Shown one piece after another: positions 11,700 through 24,199 of a DNA stretch of 64,000 bases (position 1 is its first letter; each line of letters begins with the position of its first letter). The stretch comes from Zygnema cylindricum (taxonomy: Eukaryota; Streptophyta; Zygnematophyceae; Zygnematales; Zygnemataceae), in contig JBBHKE010001696.1 in assembly GCA_037447655.1 (NCBI GenBank), positions 29,069 through 93,068 on the forward strand, written 5' to 3'. Both the position numbers and the translations under genes were made by a program. The notes under the pieces are model-generated. The model saw only the letters and a program-made list of their open reading frames with translations. It was not told the DNA's origin and searched no databases.

Positions 11700-14600
11700 G
11701 TCACAAAACTCGCGTTCGAAGGACCAAACAATTGTGCAAATCGAGTTGATTCATGATAATTGACTTTAGTGTTATAATCATGCTCAGTTGTTCAACAATA
11801 CAAAACAAAAACCATAAATAGCCAACAGCAAAGAAAAAAAAAATGTTTCAATACGACCTGAGAAATGGCCACTCTCACACCTCAAAACCTTTGCCTAAGC
11901 ACATCTATGCAAGCACGAGGCTAATGAGAAAAACGAGACCAAATCAATGAGGAGTAAACATATGAGGCGGGGTAGATAGTAACGCAACACTCAAAGGCTA
12001 GAAATAGTGTAGAATTTTGTAGAAGGCTTGGAGAGCCGAAGTTCGATTAACCATCAAAGGGATGGGATTGTGACTAGAAGCACAAGAAATTGCAAAATTA
12101 TGTATCCTAGTAGAAGACTAAAGATGATAAAATGTCTTATCATACGTGTCAATGAAACGTGCAACTAGAAGGAGGAAATCTTGGGTTGTTACGCTCTCAA
12201 AATTGCTACTCCTCGTGGTTACAACGAAGGACAAAAGCTTTGTTTTTTTTTCGTTTTTCCCTGTTGTCTCGCGCAACACAACCAGCCAATGTTGAAAGGT
12301 GAAATCAGTACGAGCCATCCTTGTGAGTTGATATCTTCGTAAATGCTTCCAATTGAGCACCTACGATCTTATCTACACGAGCCTCCATGGCTTGCTCGAC
12401 TTTTTCTCAACACCATATTTTTCGACTTCTTCTATGTGGACATCTTTATCCTCGACACCATTTACCACTTTCACGGATTCAAAGCCAAACAAGCTTTTTT
12501 GTGTTATATAACATAAGAAAATTGAAGGAACTTAATATGACAATGTCAAGGGACATGACCCTAAATGCCATGGTGACTACAAGTTGAGCCTTTTGAGGAT
12601 AAGAGTGCCACCTCTGTCCACACCCCCTACATTAAAAGTAGAGACGTGAACCACCATATATAGGTAGAACACTATTAGGTGATGCCAAACCGAACGTGAT
12701 TTGTTTTTGGTTACTTGAGGGTGGGAACGGCTTAGAGTCATCGAATGCATTGATAACGTTGCTTATGTGGTCTTTCGCCCATCATGAGCCTCCCACTAAA
12801 AGCTTGAGATCCATCGGGCAAATTATTGTCGCGTGTGTTTGCTACTAAGCATGATCGTTAGCCCTTTTTATCTGAAATTCCGCATAGGTTCAGCCTTATA
12901 ATCTCTAACTATAATGTCGTCGTTCCACGTTGGTGAATTTTTGTTGACGGCGATAAGCGAATCCTCCTGATGCCCTCTCATTCTTCTTTGCTAAACTTGT
13001 CCCACCTAGAGGGAAGATCATTTTCCTTTAGAAATACCAATGCCACCCTCGGTTGTTGTTTTAATAATCTACTTGCCCAATTATATGTTCTTTTACGACC
13101 TCTTTACTCTCGTGTAGGTGTATTGGCCGCTCTATCCAATTTTTGCCTCCTCGTTGATCCTTGTATATGCGCCGATTTTTTTTTGCTGCTCCAATTTTCG
13201 GAGCTTGAGGTGTCCTCGATAGGTGACAATTTTTTTTTGTCTCTATTTTATTCCCCTTTTCCTCAATACTTCATCCTTAGGACGAATGATTCTCGAGAAG
13301 ATTTTCCGTCGCCGTCGTTATAAAACTTTACATTTTTATGGCCCTAAGGCTGAAATCGTATCACTTTGCTTTTGTCAAAAACATAAAATTTGCATAAGGC
13401 CAAGGAGTTTTTTGAAGGGAAAGGAAGTTGTAAGGTCGATGCCAGTATTTCTTTTTTTTTGCATACCTCAAAATCTAATATCAAATGGTAGAAGTGATCT
13501 AGGCACAAACACAACAATACAAGCCAACACTCCGCTGCAACATCATGCATATAAAAAATCACCAAGGTATACCGAACAAAAGATGAGGCATGGAAATCAA
13601 TGTTTACCCAATAAAAGAAAAACTTCAAAGACAAGTTTTGTGTAAAACGAAAATCCCTAAGTAGGAATATCTAACCCTCTCTCACGTGACCACTCGTGCA
13701 AGACTAAATAATTTTGTACGTTTGATTATGTGTAAACCTTGTATAGCATGCATCAAAGAAAAGACTCCATTGAGCCCGACCTATTGTTATCCCTCCGCCC
13801 TAGTTGACAAATGGGTAGATGGGTCCACCGACGAATGTGTGACTTCCATTATAGAAAACAACTTAATGAGCTATTTTTATACATGTAGTGATTGCCTGTG
13901 TGTCCTATGTATAACTTATAGGCCTCATCAAAGATGACATTCGTAATTCACCCATGATATGTACAAAGTCGGGCGACCTTATGAAGGTTGTTCATGGGAC
14001 CTCGTCTCCGTATCCTTGTGTGTCTCTTCTTTGTGCGAGGAAGCTCCAGATCATCTATATGCGTTGCATTCATTGCTCCTCTCGTATGCTATCATTTTGT
14101 GGACAAGGCTTCCTTAGCGCCATTATCAAGTTTTAAAGCTTATGTGGAATCCCTATGTGATTCTTTACTACCATTTATGTGCGTATGCGATGTCCAATTT
14201 GGATGACTGTCTATCACACGATCGATGGTCCCAAAATTACCCAGTTTCCTACTGTATATTTTCATGCATGGGTAGAGGTTATATTCGATGAAAATGGTGG
14301 GCTTTGTTTCTATGGATGAATCATCCCAATTACAATGTTGACCTATAATCCATGTGGGATTTCGTAAAGCTCTGCGTTTGCCCACGACATCCATAATGCC
14401 CTAGAGGATTCCTTCCTAACCTTGGAATTCTCGGAAGTGTACATACTTGATCTTGATTGGGCTCATCACTATACATTTAAACGTGCCTTTCCAATCTCAA
14501 TACTCTTTCCAAGGAAAAAATTTCATACTTTTGCCTTATGAAGAACCCGACCTCCAATGAAATAATAGATAACAAAGTTGTGTATTTTAGAACCCCACAA

Positions 14601-14820
14601 AGTTATACCTAGTTGATAGTTGAAAATATAGTTTTATGTATGGAAGTACTCTATTGTTTAAATTGTTAGAAAACCTTGTTTTATAAACATGCATATAAAG
14701 GTGGTCTAAAAGTATGAACGTTTGTATTGTTTAGTCGGAAATTGACAACACTGGTTTTTTTAACGTGAAATAATAAATAGTTTATACCAGCTCAACAAGG
14801 CTGGGGTGAAAGATTTGTCA
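11700..14820. other. Intergenic stretch, no gene supported
   Basis: Moderately AT-rich DNA with short ORFs in all frames. None shows a recognisable motif. Portions such as 12970-13320 and 13690-14200 have longer open stretches, but the residues are dominated by codons typical of T-rich non-coding DNA. Confidence 0.5.
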
Positions 14821-14826
14821 AATTTG

Positions 14827-15750
14827 TAGTGTTGTGTATTGGAAAGGATTTGCCGATAATCGATATGGGCATTTTTTCGAGTAGTCGATAATCGATATAT
14901 TGGTACGATATATCGTTATCGGTGATATCGCGGATAAATATCCGATATTTATCGGTTATTATTGGCGATAACACTGCTATCGATAACTATCGGTGATATC
15001 TGTACGGACCGTACAGATAAATGTACGACCAGTACACTTAACTGTACGTGTTATTCCCTGGACGCGTCCTACTCACAACCCCTATCTACTGAGATGTATA
15101 CCAATCAGATCACTGTATTGTACAGTTGTACAAACACGGAAAGTATATTTGCCGCCATGAGATCTGTACGTTTCTGTAAAAACGATTTACCTTTCACATC
15201 CAACGCTATGGCTTTGTACCTTTTTTCCTTGGGATCCACTAGGGATCTGCCCCGTGTCAATGTGTTGGCTTGTTTGGCATAAGCTGCCAAAAGAGCCATT
15301 CCGGGATGTTGGCTCTCACGTTGGCCGTCCTCTCGTATTTTCTTATTCCAAGTCGTCTGTTCGATTCTTGCGCCGCGTAGAATGATATTTTGCGTCCGTT
15401 GTACTTTGTGTCTGCTGTCCTTTTACCGTTCCATGTTCACTAGTTTGTCTGTTCAATTTCGTAAGTTACCGTAAAATCGATGTTTAGTTAATAGGCCAAT
15501 GTTTATGTGCTGCGCTGTTCGTAATAAATCACAGTTAAACAGAGACCGAACAGATTCTTATACGTGGCATGCCACGCTATATAAAGTCAATAGTATAATA
15601 GAATATGTTATAAAGTTCTATTGTATGCATACTATTTTTTTTTGATTTGTTGGTCTCATACCGATTTATCGAGACTAGTGACCGTTCGATAACCGATAAC
15701 TATCGGTAACGGTGTTATCGCGATAATTTTTTTACTGATACACAACACTA
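14827..15750. mobile_element. hAT-like non-autonomous element with 8-bp target duplication
   Basis: Ends are TAGTGTTGTGTATTGGAAAG and the inverted ACTGATACACAACACTA. The flanks CAAATTTG (14819-14826) and CAAATTTT (15751-15758) match at 7 of 8 positions, as expected for hAT. Arms of about 200 bases are rich in CGATATATCG and CGATAACTATCGG. The centre (about 15070-15430) differs from the copy at 10911. On the minus strand it contains a 64-codon open stretch (15105-15299) of protein-like composition, possibly acquired DNA. Confidence 0.75.
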
Positions 15751-15858
15751 CAAATTTTAAATGAAAACTTTTATTTCAAAAGTGCGATGGAAAAACCATC
15801 AAGTTACAAAGGGTTTCAAATATCCCGAAGCAAAATAATTTAACACTTCGGTACGGTA

Positions 15859-16379
15859 CACCGCGCATCGTTATTAGTGTCAAGGTTTAAATAGTGTGGA
15901 AGTAAATTTACCGTTATTGATGCTAATTAAGAATTTGATTTTTTTAAAAAAAAAGGTGTATTCTAATTTCGGCGTTAATGCTAATTTGGAACAGCAAAAA
16001 TGGAAAATTTTCTGTACGATTATATACATTATTATATGTTTCCGTACAAAATATAAAAATTCGTACATTGTTGTGAAATTTAAATATCCGTACATGTCAA
16101 ACCAATCCCGTTTTTTTAGCGCACGTTCCCATGCGTGCCCGTCTGATTTAATTCATTTTTTGTAAAATTTTCACTTGAAAAGGTACATTTATGTACGGTC
16201 TGACATCGACCGTACACCACACTATTTAGATTTTATTGTACTTTCGTTCTTTACCCTATTTTGTACGGTACCTTAATTATCGTCAAAGAAAAATTAAAAT
16301 CATGTATCCTATTTGGGGAAAAAAATCAAAATTTTAAGACCCAAATTAGAGTTGTTGACACTAATAACGATGCGCGGTG
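15859..16379. mobile_element. Tc1/mariner-like MITE, complete
   Basis: Ends CACCGCGCATCGTTATTAGTG and inverted CACTAATAACGATGCGCGGTG are near-perfect complements over at least 24 bases. They are flanked by TA at 15857-15858 and 16380-16381. Internal blocks AATAGTGTGG (near the left) and ACCACACTATTT (near 16215) repeat the family signature in inverted orientation. Confidence 0.8.
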
Positions 16380-17267
16380 TAGTGGGCTTGTTTAGTTCGA
16401 TTAACGGCTTATGGACTTCCACGTCACTTGGACATCAGCAAGGCTGATAACGCTACAGATAAACCCCACGCCCCCCACTGTGCATGAAGTTTAGGACTTA
16501 CTATGTGAACCCCTTACACTTCTGTATCAATAGATCCCTCAGTTAAGTGTGTGCTGTGCACGAAGCAACGACTTTCGATCTGACGTGGACACCACAACCG
16601 TGAATCGGCTTGCCACGCTGTCAACTTTTTTACCTGCCACGTCGCGCGCCCGGAATGGGTCTTTACTACGGCTTCAAGCGCCATTCAAGGGTGACATGCG
16701 CTTTGCGATTCAATTAATCAATCCGAGTCTTTGCCGGACCTCATCCGAACCTCCATTAGACGTATTGGCGCCGCACAAGCGGCAACGTAACTCAAGTTGG
16801 AGCTTGGGACCGTCTGTACGGACGAATATTCGTACTTCCATATTGAATGTGAACACAGACAATTGTTTGCAGCTTCCATAAGTTACTTTGCAGCCATGGT
16901 AGTGTTTTTTCTTTCCTTGTAGCAGCATATCTTAGTGATCACGTTTAGAAACTTGAGCGTCCCCCGTTGGAGGGTATCTTCTTATTACTGAATTTATTTT
17001 TCGTTAATGTCTATGTTAGAGGAGGATGTGCTTCTGTCTGTGTAAAATTGTTTGCCAGGTAGGGCAAAGAAGAAAAGTTGATGGTTGCTGTTGTCATAAG
17101 GAAGGCGGGAAAGGGTGAGATCAGCAGTAGCTGAGAGCTGGTGATTTTACGTTTTGTCATTTTTTCCCGTCAATAAGTAACAGGAAGCTTGCTTACTGTT
17201 GCGCATGTGTGGATTGTAGTTCTGTTAGGGTTTGATCTTGGTGTGAGAGATATTGATTGATTCAACC
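16380..17267 (+). promoter_or_regulatory. Upstream region of the Pur-alpha gene
   Basis: This 0.9-kb stretch separates the last MITE from the Pur-alpha start codon and must hold its promoter and 5' leader. A GACGTGG element (16581-16587) is visible. I see no convincing TATA box, which is common for broadly expressed genes. The leader before the ATG is pyrimidine-rich. A 110-codon open stretch at 16549-16881 shows no recognisable family. Confidence 0.4.
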
Positions 17268-19941
17268 ATGGAGCCAGCTGCAGCAGGAGATGCAGAGCTG
17301 GTTTGTAAGACGCTACAAGTTGAACATAAACTGTTTTACTTAGATCTGAAGGAAAATCCACGTGGCAGATATTTGAAAATATCCGAGAAGACATCTGGAT
17401 CTCGCTCTACAATCATTGTTCCTATTGCTGGTGTAGTTTGGTTTGTTGATCTTTTCACATACTATGCCAACAATGATGACGGGGAACTTTCAAGCAAGGA
17501 GCTTCAGCTGGACACTAAGGTGATAATTTGGTCCCATGAGTCACTGTTGATTACACGAGTCACTGCTGATTATGTTATGTGAGATGTATGGATCATTCGT
17601 GTTCTGATTGTTTCAACTTTTGTGCGAAAGCATCTGAGGTTTTTGTCTGCGGCAGCAGTCTGTAAAGTTGAGCCTCACACTTTTAATTTTCTTCCATTTC
17701 TCTTACTTACGGGATCGAGTGTTTCAGGATTTTCTTTGCCATTTCTTGCCATTCCGAAATAGTATGTGATTATTGTCAGTCAAGAAGATTTAAATAGCAG
17801 TGCTTCAAGGGAGATCCATGTTCCTTAAAAGAATGCTGCTCTTTCTGTACTGATGTTTCTCTCTGTGTGGACTGTTTAACCTTCTGATAATGTAGGTTTT
17901 TTATTTTGACGTTGGTGAGAACAACCGCGGAAGGTTTTTGAAGGTAGCTGCTCTAAACATTTTTCTGGATCTGACATTGCCTTTTGCCCTCTGGAATTTC
18001 ACCAGGTTTTACCTCTCTTGTAAACAGTTAAGCAATTTGTAGTTAATCACCATTCTGCAATTAAGCAGGGGAGTGTTCATCTGTGGTGAAGTCTTGCTGA
18101 AATGTTGAAGGAAGGCGTTGATTATGAGTCTTTTAGAGGTGCTTTTGGACAAAGGTTTGCCTATTTCCGATCCTTACTGGATCGCAGTGTGGATGTAGCC
18201 TACTGTAAACTCCAACCTGGAGTGATGAATTTATGTCAGAGTTGAATGGAAATTGTGAAGTGATAAAAAGTGCCAAGCAACCCTCTCCTTATGAAATATA
18301 CACTCCCACCATAGGTGTATATCTATGGAAGATCGCTCACAGCCTCGGGCTAGTTAGCTATGTTAATTGTTGAGGTCAAACTTGGAGGTTTGGTTTCTTT
18401 TTGCGGTCTAGCACTTGGAGATGGTTCTGTTGGTTCTGGATTAAATTGCAACTGATATATGCTTAGGCCTTCTTCTTACTTGTATGAGCTGGTTTTGGTT
18501 TTTGACGAAAGTACAGCTGATTTATGCTTCCAGGTTTCTGAAGCCTCAATGACTCGTAACAGAAGCACAATTATTGTCCCTGCTGGTGCTACCGGGGAAG
18601 AAGGATGGGCTGCCTTTCGAAATGTTTTGGTGGAGATTCATGAAGCGTCACAGTTGCTTCCAGCCTCCTCCAGCTCATCCACAGCACTAGTGGTAAGCTA
18701 CATGAATCTTACAGAATTGGTAGCTAACGTGTACAGATCCTACAGAGTTGAGGGCTGCAAAAACGTATTGAGCCTTACAAAATTGGTATCTACATGTGTA
18801 CGGATCTCGCAGGATTGAGGGCTACAAACTTGTACGGATCTCACAGAATTATAGCTACAAAAGTGTGCGAACATTGGAATGACAAGCTGCTATCCCGATT
18901 TAGTGCCTGCCTCTGTGATGCCACTAATCTGCTATGTTTGAATGATACAGGCTTCTAAACTTGGTTTTTGTGATTGATCCTGGGTTTGAATCACATTTTG
19001 TCAAATAACGGTCGTAAGACATGCAATGCAGTATGCCTGATGTATTCTTGCCGTTTGTGAATGCATGTGGTTGCGAAAAGGATTTGTACCATGGCAGTAT
19101 TTGAATGTGTCTGGGATTGGTGCAATGCAGCAATCTGGATCCTCTGGAGGGCAAGTGGATCAGCTTGGTGGCTTGTCCGAGGCTGTCGGGGGAGGTTATC
19201 TTGGAGGAAGTAGCAACAGTCAGACAGGACCTGTGGTCATACCTCCTGTGGACAGTGGGGCAGCCCTACCACCTCCTATAACAGATGGCCAAGGATTGAC
19301 TGCGGCACGAGTTGTCCGGGCTGAGCAGAAGAGGTTTTTCTTCGACCTTGGAAGTAATGCTCGAGGCCAGTATCTGAAGATATCGGAGGTAAGAAACTTT
19401 GTCAAATCTGCAAGTTGTGTGTCCGTCAGCAGCTGCAATTGAACGGGTTCAATCAGAGCTGTGGATTTATGTATTTGGCATAATAAGGCAGGTTTTATGT
19501 TGGGTTTTTGACGTGTAGGAAAACTGAGAGAATATTCTGTGTTTTTATTATGTGTCCCCTATTATTGCTTTGTAGCCTTTTTTCATGTGTTCGCTTGAAT
19601 TGGACCGTTTTGAATTGCACTGTCCATGAACCCTGAGGCCGGAAATAACCGGGATCACCGGAATATACTTTTAGTACTTATTTGTCGTCAGTTAGTATTG
19701 CGCAAGGAAATTTTGGTCTATGACACTTAATTTGATTTTTGTATTCCCTTTTCGTTTTTGGTATGTTGAACAGGTGACGGGCGCGGACCGTTCTGTAATA
19801 ATCTTGCCAGCGTCGGCCCTGGAGCAGTTCCATGACACTCTGGGTCAGTTTCTGGAAATGGTTAAGAGCCAGGGTCTTGCAACCAGTGGCATTGCCAATG
19901 TCCGCACCATTGCCCCTGTTAGAAAGAGGCCTGAAAGCTAG
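17268..19941 (+). CDS. PURA: Pur-alpha single-stranded nucleic acid-binding protein, five exons
   Basis: Plant Pur-alpha proteins bind purine-rich single-stranded DNA and telobox promoter elements and act in nuclear transcription. Exons as read: 17268-17519, 17896-17943, 18534-18692, 19131-19388 and 19774-19941. All junctions are GT...AG and all fall between codons. The product is 294 residues, close to the roughly 296 of the Arabidopsis homologue. Three PUR repeats are clear: KLFYLDLKENPRGRYLKISE (about 21-40), FYFDVGENNRGRFLKVSE (about 86-103) and KRFFFDLGSNARGQYLKISE (about 220-239), each followed by a RSTIIVP- or RSVIILP-like strand. A Gly/Ser/Pro-rich linker (about 155-210) precedes repeat III. 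The start is the second ATG-like codon, in ACCATGG context. Exon 2 is only 48 bases. The reading is intact; the exact acceptor of exon 4 is the least certain junction. Confidence 0.93.
18700..18870. repeat. Degenerate tandem repeat in Pur-alpha intron 3
   Basis: The phrase TACAGAATTGG(T)AGCTA..GTGTAC(G)GATC recurs about four times at roughly 40-50-base spacing (starts near 18708, 18738, 18778, 18820). It begins just after the donor site of exon 3. It does not enter the coding exons. Confidence 0.5.
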
Positions 19942-21480
19942 GAAGGAGAGGAACAGTTTGTAATGTTTTTCACGTAAAGTAGGAGCTCTTGCCGGCTTTC
20001 CAAATATGGATGCTTAGGAGTTTCTGGCCCTTTTTCTCTCTTGTGTGGAATGTTCCAGCCTTTTGTAGACTATTAGGTCCCAACTGAACTGTAGGTCCCA
20101 GCTGAATTAAAGGATCCCATAGAACACAGCAAAGATTTTGTGTCTTGGGTTCCTTAAGAGGAGGCTGGATTTCTGCACTTTTCTCTTCTTTCAAAGGTTT
20201 TTGGCAAATTATTCTGTATGCTGGTATGATCTGTCTGCACAAAGTTCTTGTTAGGTGCATTTGGCGTAGGTATAATTGTTGATACATTTTGAGCCTGGCT
20301 GGGGCTCTATTTGTATTTGCATTTTTGCTAAATTCAACGGTTAATGGCCTGTGGATCGTCCCAAGGTATTGCTGAAAATTTGTGTTTTAAGTTGGTAGCA
20401 AAGTCTACTTGCAGTGGCTTTAGAGAGGAGTGTTCGGAATAGTCTGGGAGTGTTAATTGTTTGACCAAGGTGGAAATAAAGGAAACTTCATGTATTCAAG
20501 TGTCTTTTTCTGGATACATGTGACAAGCCTTTCATTGAAGTTCGAGTGATCTTTTGCAACTCAATCAAGGATAAAAAAATCGAAAGTTGAGTATTTATAG
20601 CTGTGTCTGAAACCAATGTTTGGTTTCAAATAATAATTCGACTCTGTGTCTTATCGTTCTGCTAAGAACCAAAAGCTGTTGACGTTGTTTTTTGTCAAAA
20701 TTGGGGCCGTTGTTTTCTTCCTTTAGTTTCCCATTTTTTTGCTTGTGCCCTTTTTATAATCATGTGTTGACATTCAGACGTCTCTGAATTTTAGGACGGA
20801 AAAAATGGAAGTGTTCAACATAAAAGACATTTAGAACTCCGAATTTTCATTCATCCATTCAAATATGTTGTTTGGTTACATTCTAATTTTCCTCCTGATG
20901 TCATGCATCCTCACAATTTCACAACTCCTTAGAGGGCATTTGTACATTTGGGTGCCCATCTTTTTTGAGTTATTTTGTGTCCCAGTTTTTTTATTTATCT
21001 TTTCAAACTGGTTTATCCTATGTGGAAGACCTCCCCAAGCCTCTCAACTCTCTGGTAGTTTACACTGCTATTTTGACAGAGGTGATTTGCCTACCACCCT
21101 TTCTACCTTGCCACCACGTGTGGTAAAATACTGTTGTTTTAAACGCAGCAGAAGTGGCATATGGGAGGGTTCTTCAAGTTACACGAGTGGAGCATTGACA
21201 TACAGCTTCATACCTACCACTTATCAATTCAAGTGAAATTTCATGCGCAGAAAGATTTTGTGTAGATATTGAGGCAAAAATGTAAAGACTTGATACAGGG
21301 TCAAATATTAAAAATGGTTTTATGTCATATAATAAAACCTACTTTGCAAACCATGAAATGTGATACTTTATATGAATTGCTCAAACAGACTGCTTCTACG
21401 ATTTCTATTAGATTTCGAAATGAAGTGAATGACAATTGAAATTGACAAAAGTTACGATGAGGTCATAAAATCGTTGACAT
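19942..21480. other. Pur-alpha 3' region and intergenic DNA
   Basis: The 3' untranslated region starts after TAG at 19941 and probably ends within about 0.5 kb; AATAAAGG at 20475 is a possible poly(A) signal. From about 20550 to 21480 the DNA is AT-rich. A 123-codon open stretch (20865-21236) has no recognisable motif. Confidence 0.45.
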
Positions 21481-21492
21481 CATACTACATCA

Positions 21493-22216
21493 TTGACATA
21501 TAATGATTTTGAGTTCTTGCAACGAACCTTCCAGAATTTCATAGTCGCCTCTATGCAATTTTGCATCAACTTGTTGGGCATGGTTTATTTGATCGCCTGG
21601 AAAGGCCCGTCGCTCGTCAAGGGTGTTGGTCTGCGTCCTATAGCCACCATAGCGGCAGCCGCTTACTTGGGTGGCGTCTCTCATTAGTTCGAGGATTGTC
21701 GTGGACGATAGTCCTATCTTGGCCCAAGCGATCTCTACCACCGATGAGGGCTCATTATTATTTCAACAATTGTTCTTGTCTACTCGTTCGCTTTTACCAT
21801 CCGTGGCCCAAGATGCAGTTCCTCCATTCTCTTCCCTTTTTCAGTTTCGGCCATGCCACCCCTTTTGTACCCCCGGACTCAGATGGTTTACCATTGTGCA
21901 TTTTAATACATCCTGCGTTGGTTATTCACTGGTGCAACAACATATCATCGATAAGGTAGCCGCAGCCAACTTGAAGAACCTCCTTGCGGCGCCGCCTATG
22001 GCAGATGCCCGGGCACGACTTCGCTCTTTTTCGGGACCAGGTGTTGGGGCTTGGCTCGTTGCTACTCCAATTTTTACCTCACTCCGCTTATCTTCTCGAC
22101 AATTTTCTTCTACACTCCGCTTACGTCTCAGCTTTCAGCACCCCTCTCTCTTGGGCAAGCCTCTTTGCCTCTTTGGCCAATCTATCGATGAACATCAACC
22201 GACGCCGATGGAATAG
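21493..22216 (+). pseudogene. LINE C-terminal relic
   Basis: The segment corresponds to the region after the RT domain in plant LINE proteins of the type seen at 1401-2649. One frame has GVGLRPIATIAAAAYLGGVSH (about 21619-21685). After a frameshift another continues with LAQAISTTDEG, QQHIIDKVAAANL, ARARLRSFSGPGVGAWL and LRLSSRQFSSTLRLRLSF (to about 22160). The final cysteine/histidine region is missing. At least one frameshift is present and no upstream RT domain adjoins it, so it is a 5'-truncated dead copy. Confidence 0.7.
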
Positions 22217-22373
22217 CTACTATACAACAACGTGGTCACTTATTGGTTGCGTCCTACATAATTTTACGTGTTACCATTTGGTAGACTCAGGCCCCCATGT
22301 TTTCCCCACCGTACCGGCTTTGACTTTTTCCCTTCTCTTACCTCCTTGACGTAGAACCCGGTGCCTACCATTT

Positions 22374-22383
22374 NNNNNNNNNN
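22374..22383. other. Assembly gap (10 N)
   Basis: Ten unresolved bases, probably of nominal length. Confidence 0.95.
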
Positions 22384-22612
22384 TTGCAAACCTTTTACCC
22401 CCCACATAAGACAAATATAATAAGTAGGGGTAAGAATAACAACTACAACTATTCATTTTCCAAACGTTCACGTTAAACAATAAAAAATTTAGAAAAAAAT
22501 AAAATATATAATATCATAGTTAACATCTTTTATTTTATCATTTACATATTTTTTTCTATTTGCAATTGGAAAAAATATATATATTTTTTTATTCTATTGC
22601 AATTTTTAAAGA

Positions 22613-22613
<1 letters not shown>

Positions 22614-22648
<35 letters not shown>
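22614..22648. repeat. (AT)n microsatellite
   Basis: About 17 alternating TA dinucleotides in an AT-rich stretch that also has T and A homopolymers. Confidence 0.9.
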
Positions 22649-22650
<2 letters not shown>

Positions 22651-22739
22651 TTTTTTTTCCATTGCAATTTATTTTTTTTGACATTATACAATTCACATTC
22701 ATAAAAGGCACAGAACTCCTCAAGAAAAAGGAAAAAAAA

Positions 22740-23080
22740 AAAAACGGTACTAAAAGACAAAAGAGATGCTTCAAAAGACACAAATGGCACAAGCAGACAA
22801 AAAAGCACTTATAAACAAAAAGGCACTAGTGGACGAAAAGGTATTAGTGGACAAAAAGGCAAAAAAAAACTTTAAAGGCAAAAAGGCCCTATGTTAGTCA
22901 CTAGCAGACTCTAAAGGCACTAACCGACAAAAAGATGCTAAAAAAGGCACTAACAGACAAAAAAAAATCACATACAAAAAAAGGTGCGAAGAAACAAAAA
23001 CTGTTACTAGCTGACAAAAAAGTTGCCGCAGAAGACAAAACTATCACAAGCAGACAAAAAGGCACTTATGGAAGGAAAGC
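22740..23080. repeat. Degenerate minisatellite, GACAAAAAGGCACTA unit
   Basis: About 15-20 imperfect copies of an 18-base phrase (AGACAAAAAGGCACTAGT and variants) run in the same direction. It yields a lysine-rich open frame (22935-23171) that I regard as a by-product of the repeat. Confidence 0.75.
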
Positions 23081-23249
23081 ACTGAAAAACAAAACTGCTC
23101 CTCAACAATCTAAAAACAACAAAAGCCCTGCTCCTCGCCGATCGCTCCTCCCCCGCTCCTCAACGGTCTAACGGAAACTAAACGGCTTATCCGTTCCACC
23201 ACACCGCAAACGGACGCATGGAGACGACTTCCCGCCACAAGGATCGTGC

Positions 23250-23392
23250 CGTGACCTCTGGGTGAGAGAAGGAGAGGGAGAGAAGGAGAGGGAGAGGGCA
23301 AGGGAGGGGGGGGAAGGGGAGATGGGGGACGAAGTGAGAGAGGAAAGTGAGAGTGAGAAAGGAGGGGGAGAAGGGAGGGGAAGGGAGATGTT
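23250..23392. repeat. GA-rich low-complexity tract
   Basis: Purine-only GAGAGGGAGAAGG sequence. All overlapping ORFs on either strand are composition artefacts. Confidence 0.85.
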
Positions 23393-23571
23393 TGTGTGTT
23401 TCAATCATATTTCAATCCTTAGCCATTCAATAATGCTTAATCGTCAAATATTCGATCTTGGATTTGATCCATACACTTAGAAACTAAATAAGCATTCGAG
23501 GATTCCCAGAAAGTAAGAAGAAAATTTGAAACATGCACTCGCCATTTGTGGAGGTATGGCAAATAGGGTTT

Positions 23572-23642
23572 TGCAATTTTAGGGTTTTGCAATCTTAGGG
23601 TTTTGTGATTTTAGAGTTTTGCAATTTTAAGGTTTTGTCCTT
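23572..23642. repeat. 17-bp tandem repeat resembling telomere units
   Basis: Four to five copies of TTTTAGGGTTTTGCAAT. Each contains TTTAGGG once, but the spacing is 17 bases, not 7. Confidence 0.8.
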
Positions 23643-23767
23643 TTGCGGACAAAAATGAAAAAACAGGAAACAGTTACGAAAATTTCTCCAAAAGTACATG
23701 TAAATTGTACCTTTGTACTGTATCATTGGTACAGTTCAATTACGCGATCAACTTTGATTGGACGGTA

Positions 23768-23835
23768 CACTGCGTATCCTTATTAGAGTTGATGTCACTA
23801 AACTATTGCTATCATTGTTATTATTGTTATTGTTG

Positions 23836-23867
<32 letters not shown>

Positions 23868-23883
23868 TTTATTTTTATTTTTA

Positions 23884-23923
<40 letters not shown>

Positions 23924-24182
23924 CATTATTATTATTATTGTTATTATTATTGATATTATTATTGTCATTGTTATTATTGCTATTGTTGTAACTATTGTTA
24001 GTAGAGTTGGTGCCTCTACATTCTAGACCTTGAACCTAAAAAGGAAATTGTTTATTTCTTAACGATAATCCTTTAAACGGTTCAGAATAAGCCATGTCAT
24101 TTGAAACTGAATCACTATTAATAACACTAATATAAATGCCACGCTAATAATTTCCTTAGTCTAATAACACGATTTTGAGGTG
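23768..24182. mobile_element. Tc1/mariner-like MITE containing a (TTA)n microsatellite
   Basis: The left end CACTGCGTATCCTTATTAG is preceded by TA. The right end CTAATAACACGATTTTGAGGTG is followed by TA (24183-24184). The interior 23805-24000 is an interrupted (TTA/TTG/TTT)n array. The poly-Leu and poly-Tyr ORFs across it are artefacts. Remaining body sequence (GCTAATAATTTCC, near 24142) is family-typical. Confidence 0.6.
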
Positions 24183-24199
24183 TAGTTTAGTAAGTCGTA

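Noticed and set aside
13344-14206. Possible gene from overlapping ORFs of 70-140 codons
   Set aside because: No recognisable motif, no plausible splice structure and inconsistent frames; treated as non-coding.
17253-17267. Upstream non-ATG start for Pur-alpha
   Set aside because: The codon there is TTG. The ATG at 17268 has a strong ACCATGG context and matches the family N-terminus.
22935-23171. Lysine-rich protein (78 codons)
   Set aside because: It is encoded entirely by the GACAAAAAGGCACTA minisatellite.
23168-23408. Ser/Pro/Leu-rich and Glu/Arg-rich ORFs on both strands
   Set aside because: The GA-rich tract opens frames on both strands; none has a domain or balanced composition.
23572-23642. 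Interstitial telomere array
   Set aside because: TTTAGGG occurs only once per 17-base unit, so this is a minisatellite, not (TTTAGGG)n.
23705-23991. Long ORFs rich in Tyr or Leu
   Set aside because: They translate a (TTA/TTG/TTT)n microsatellite inside a MITE and reflect composition only.
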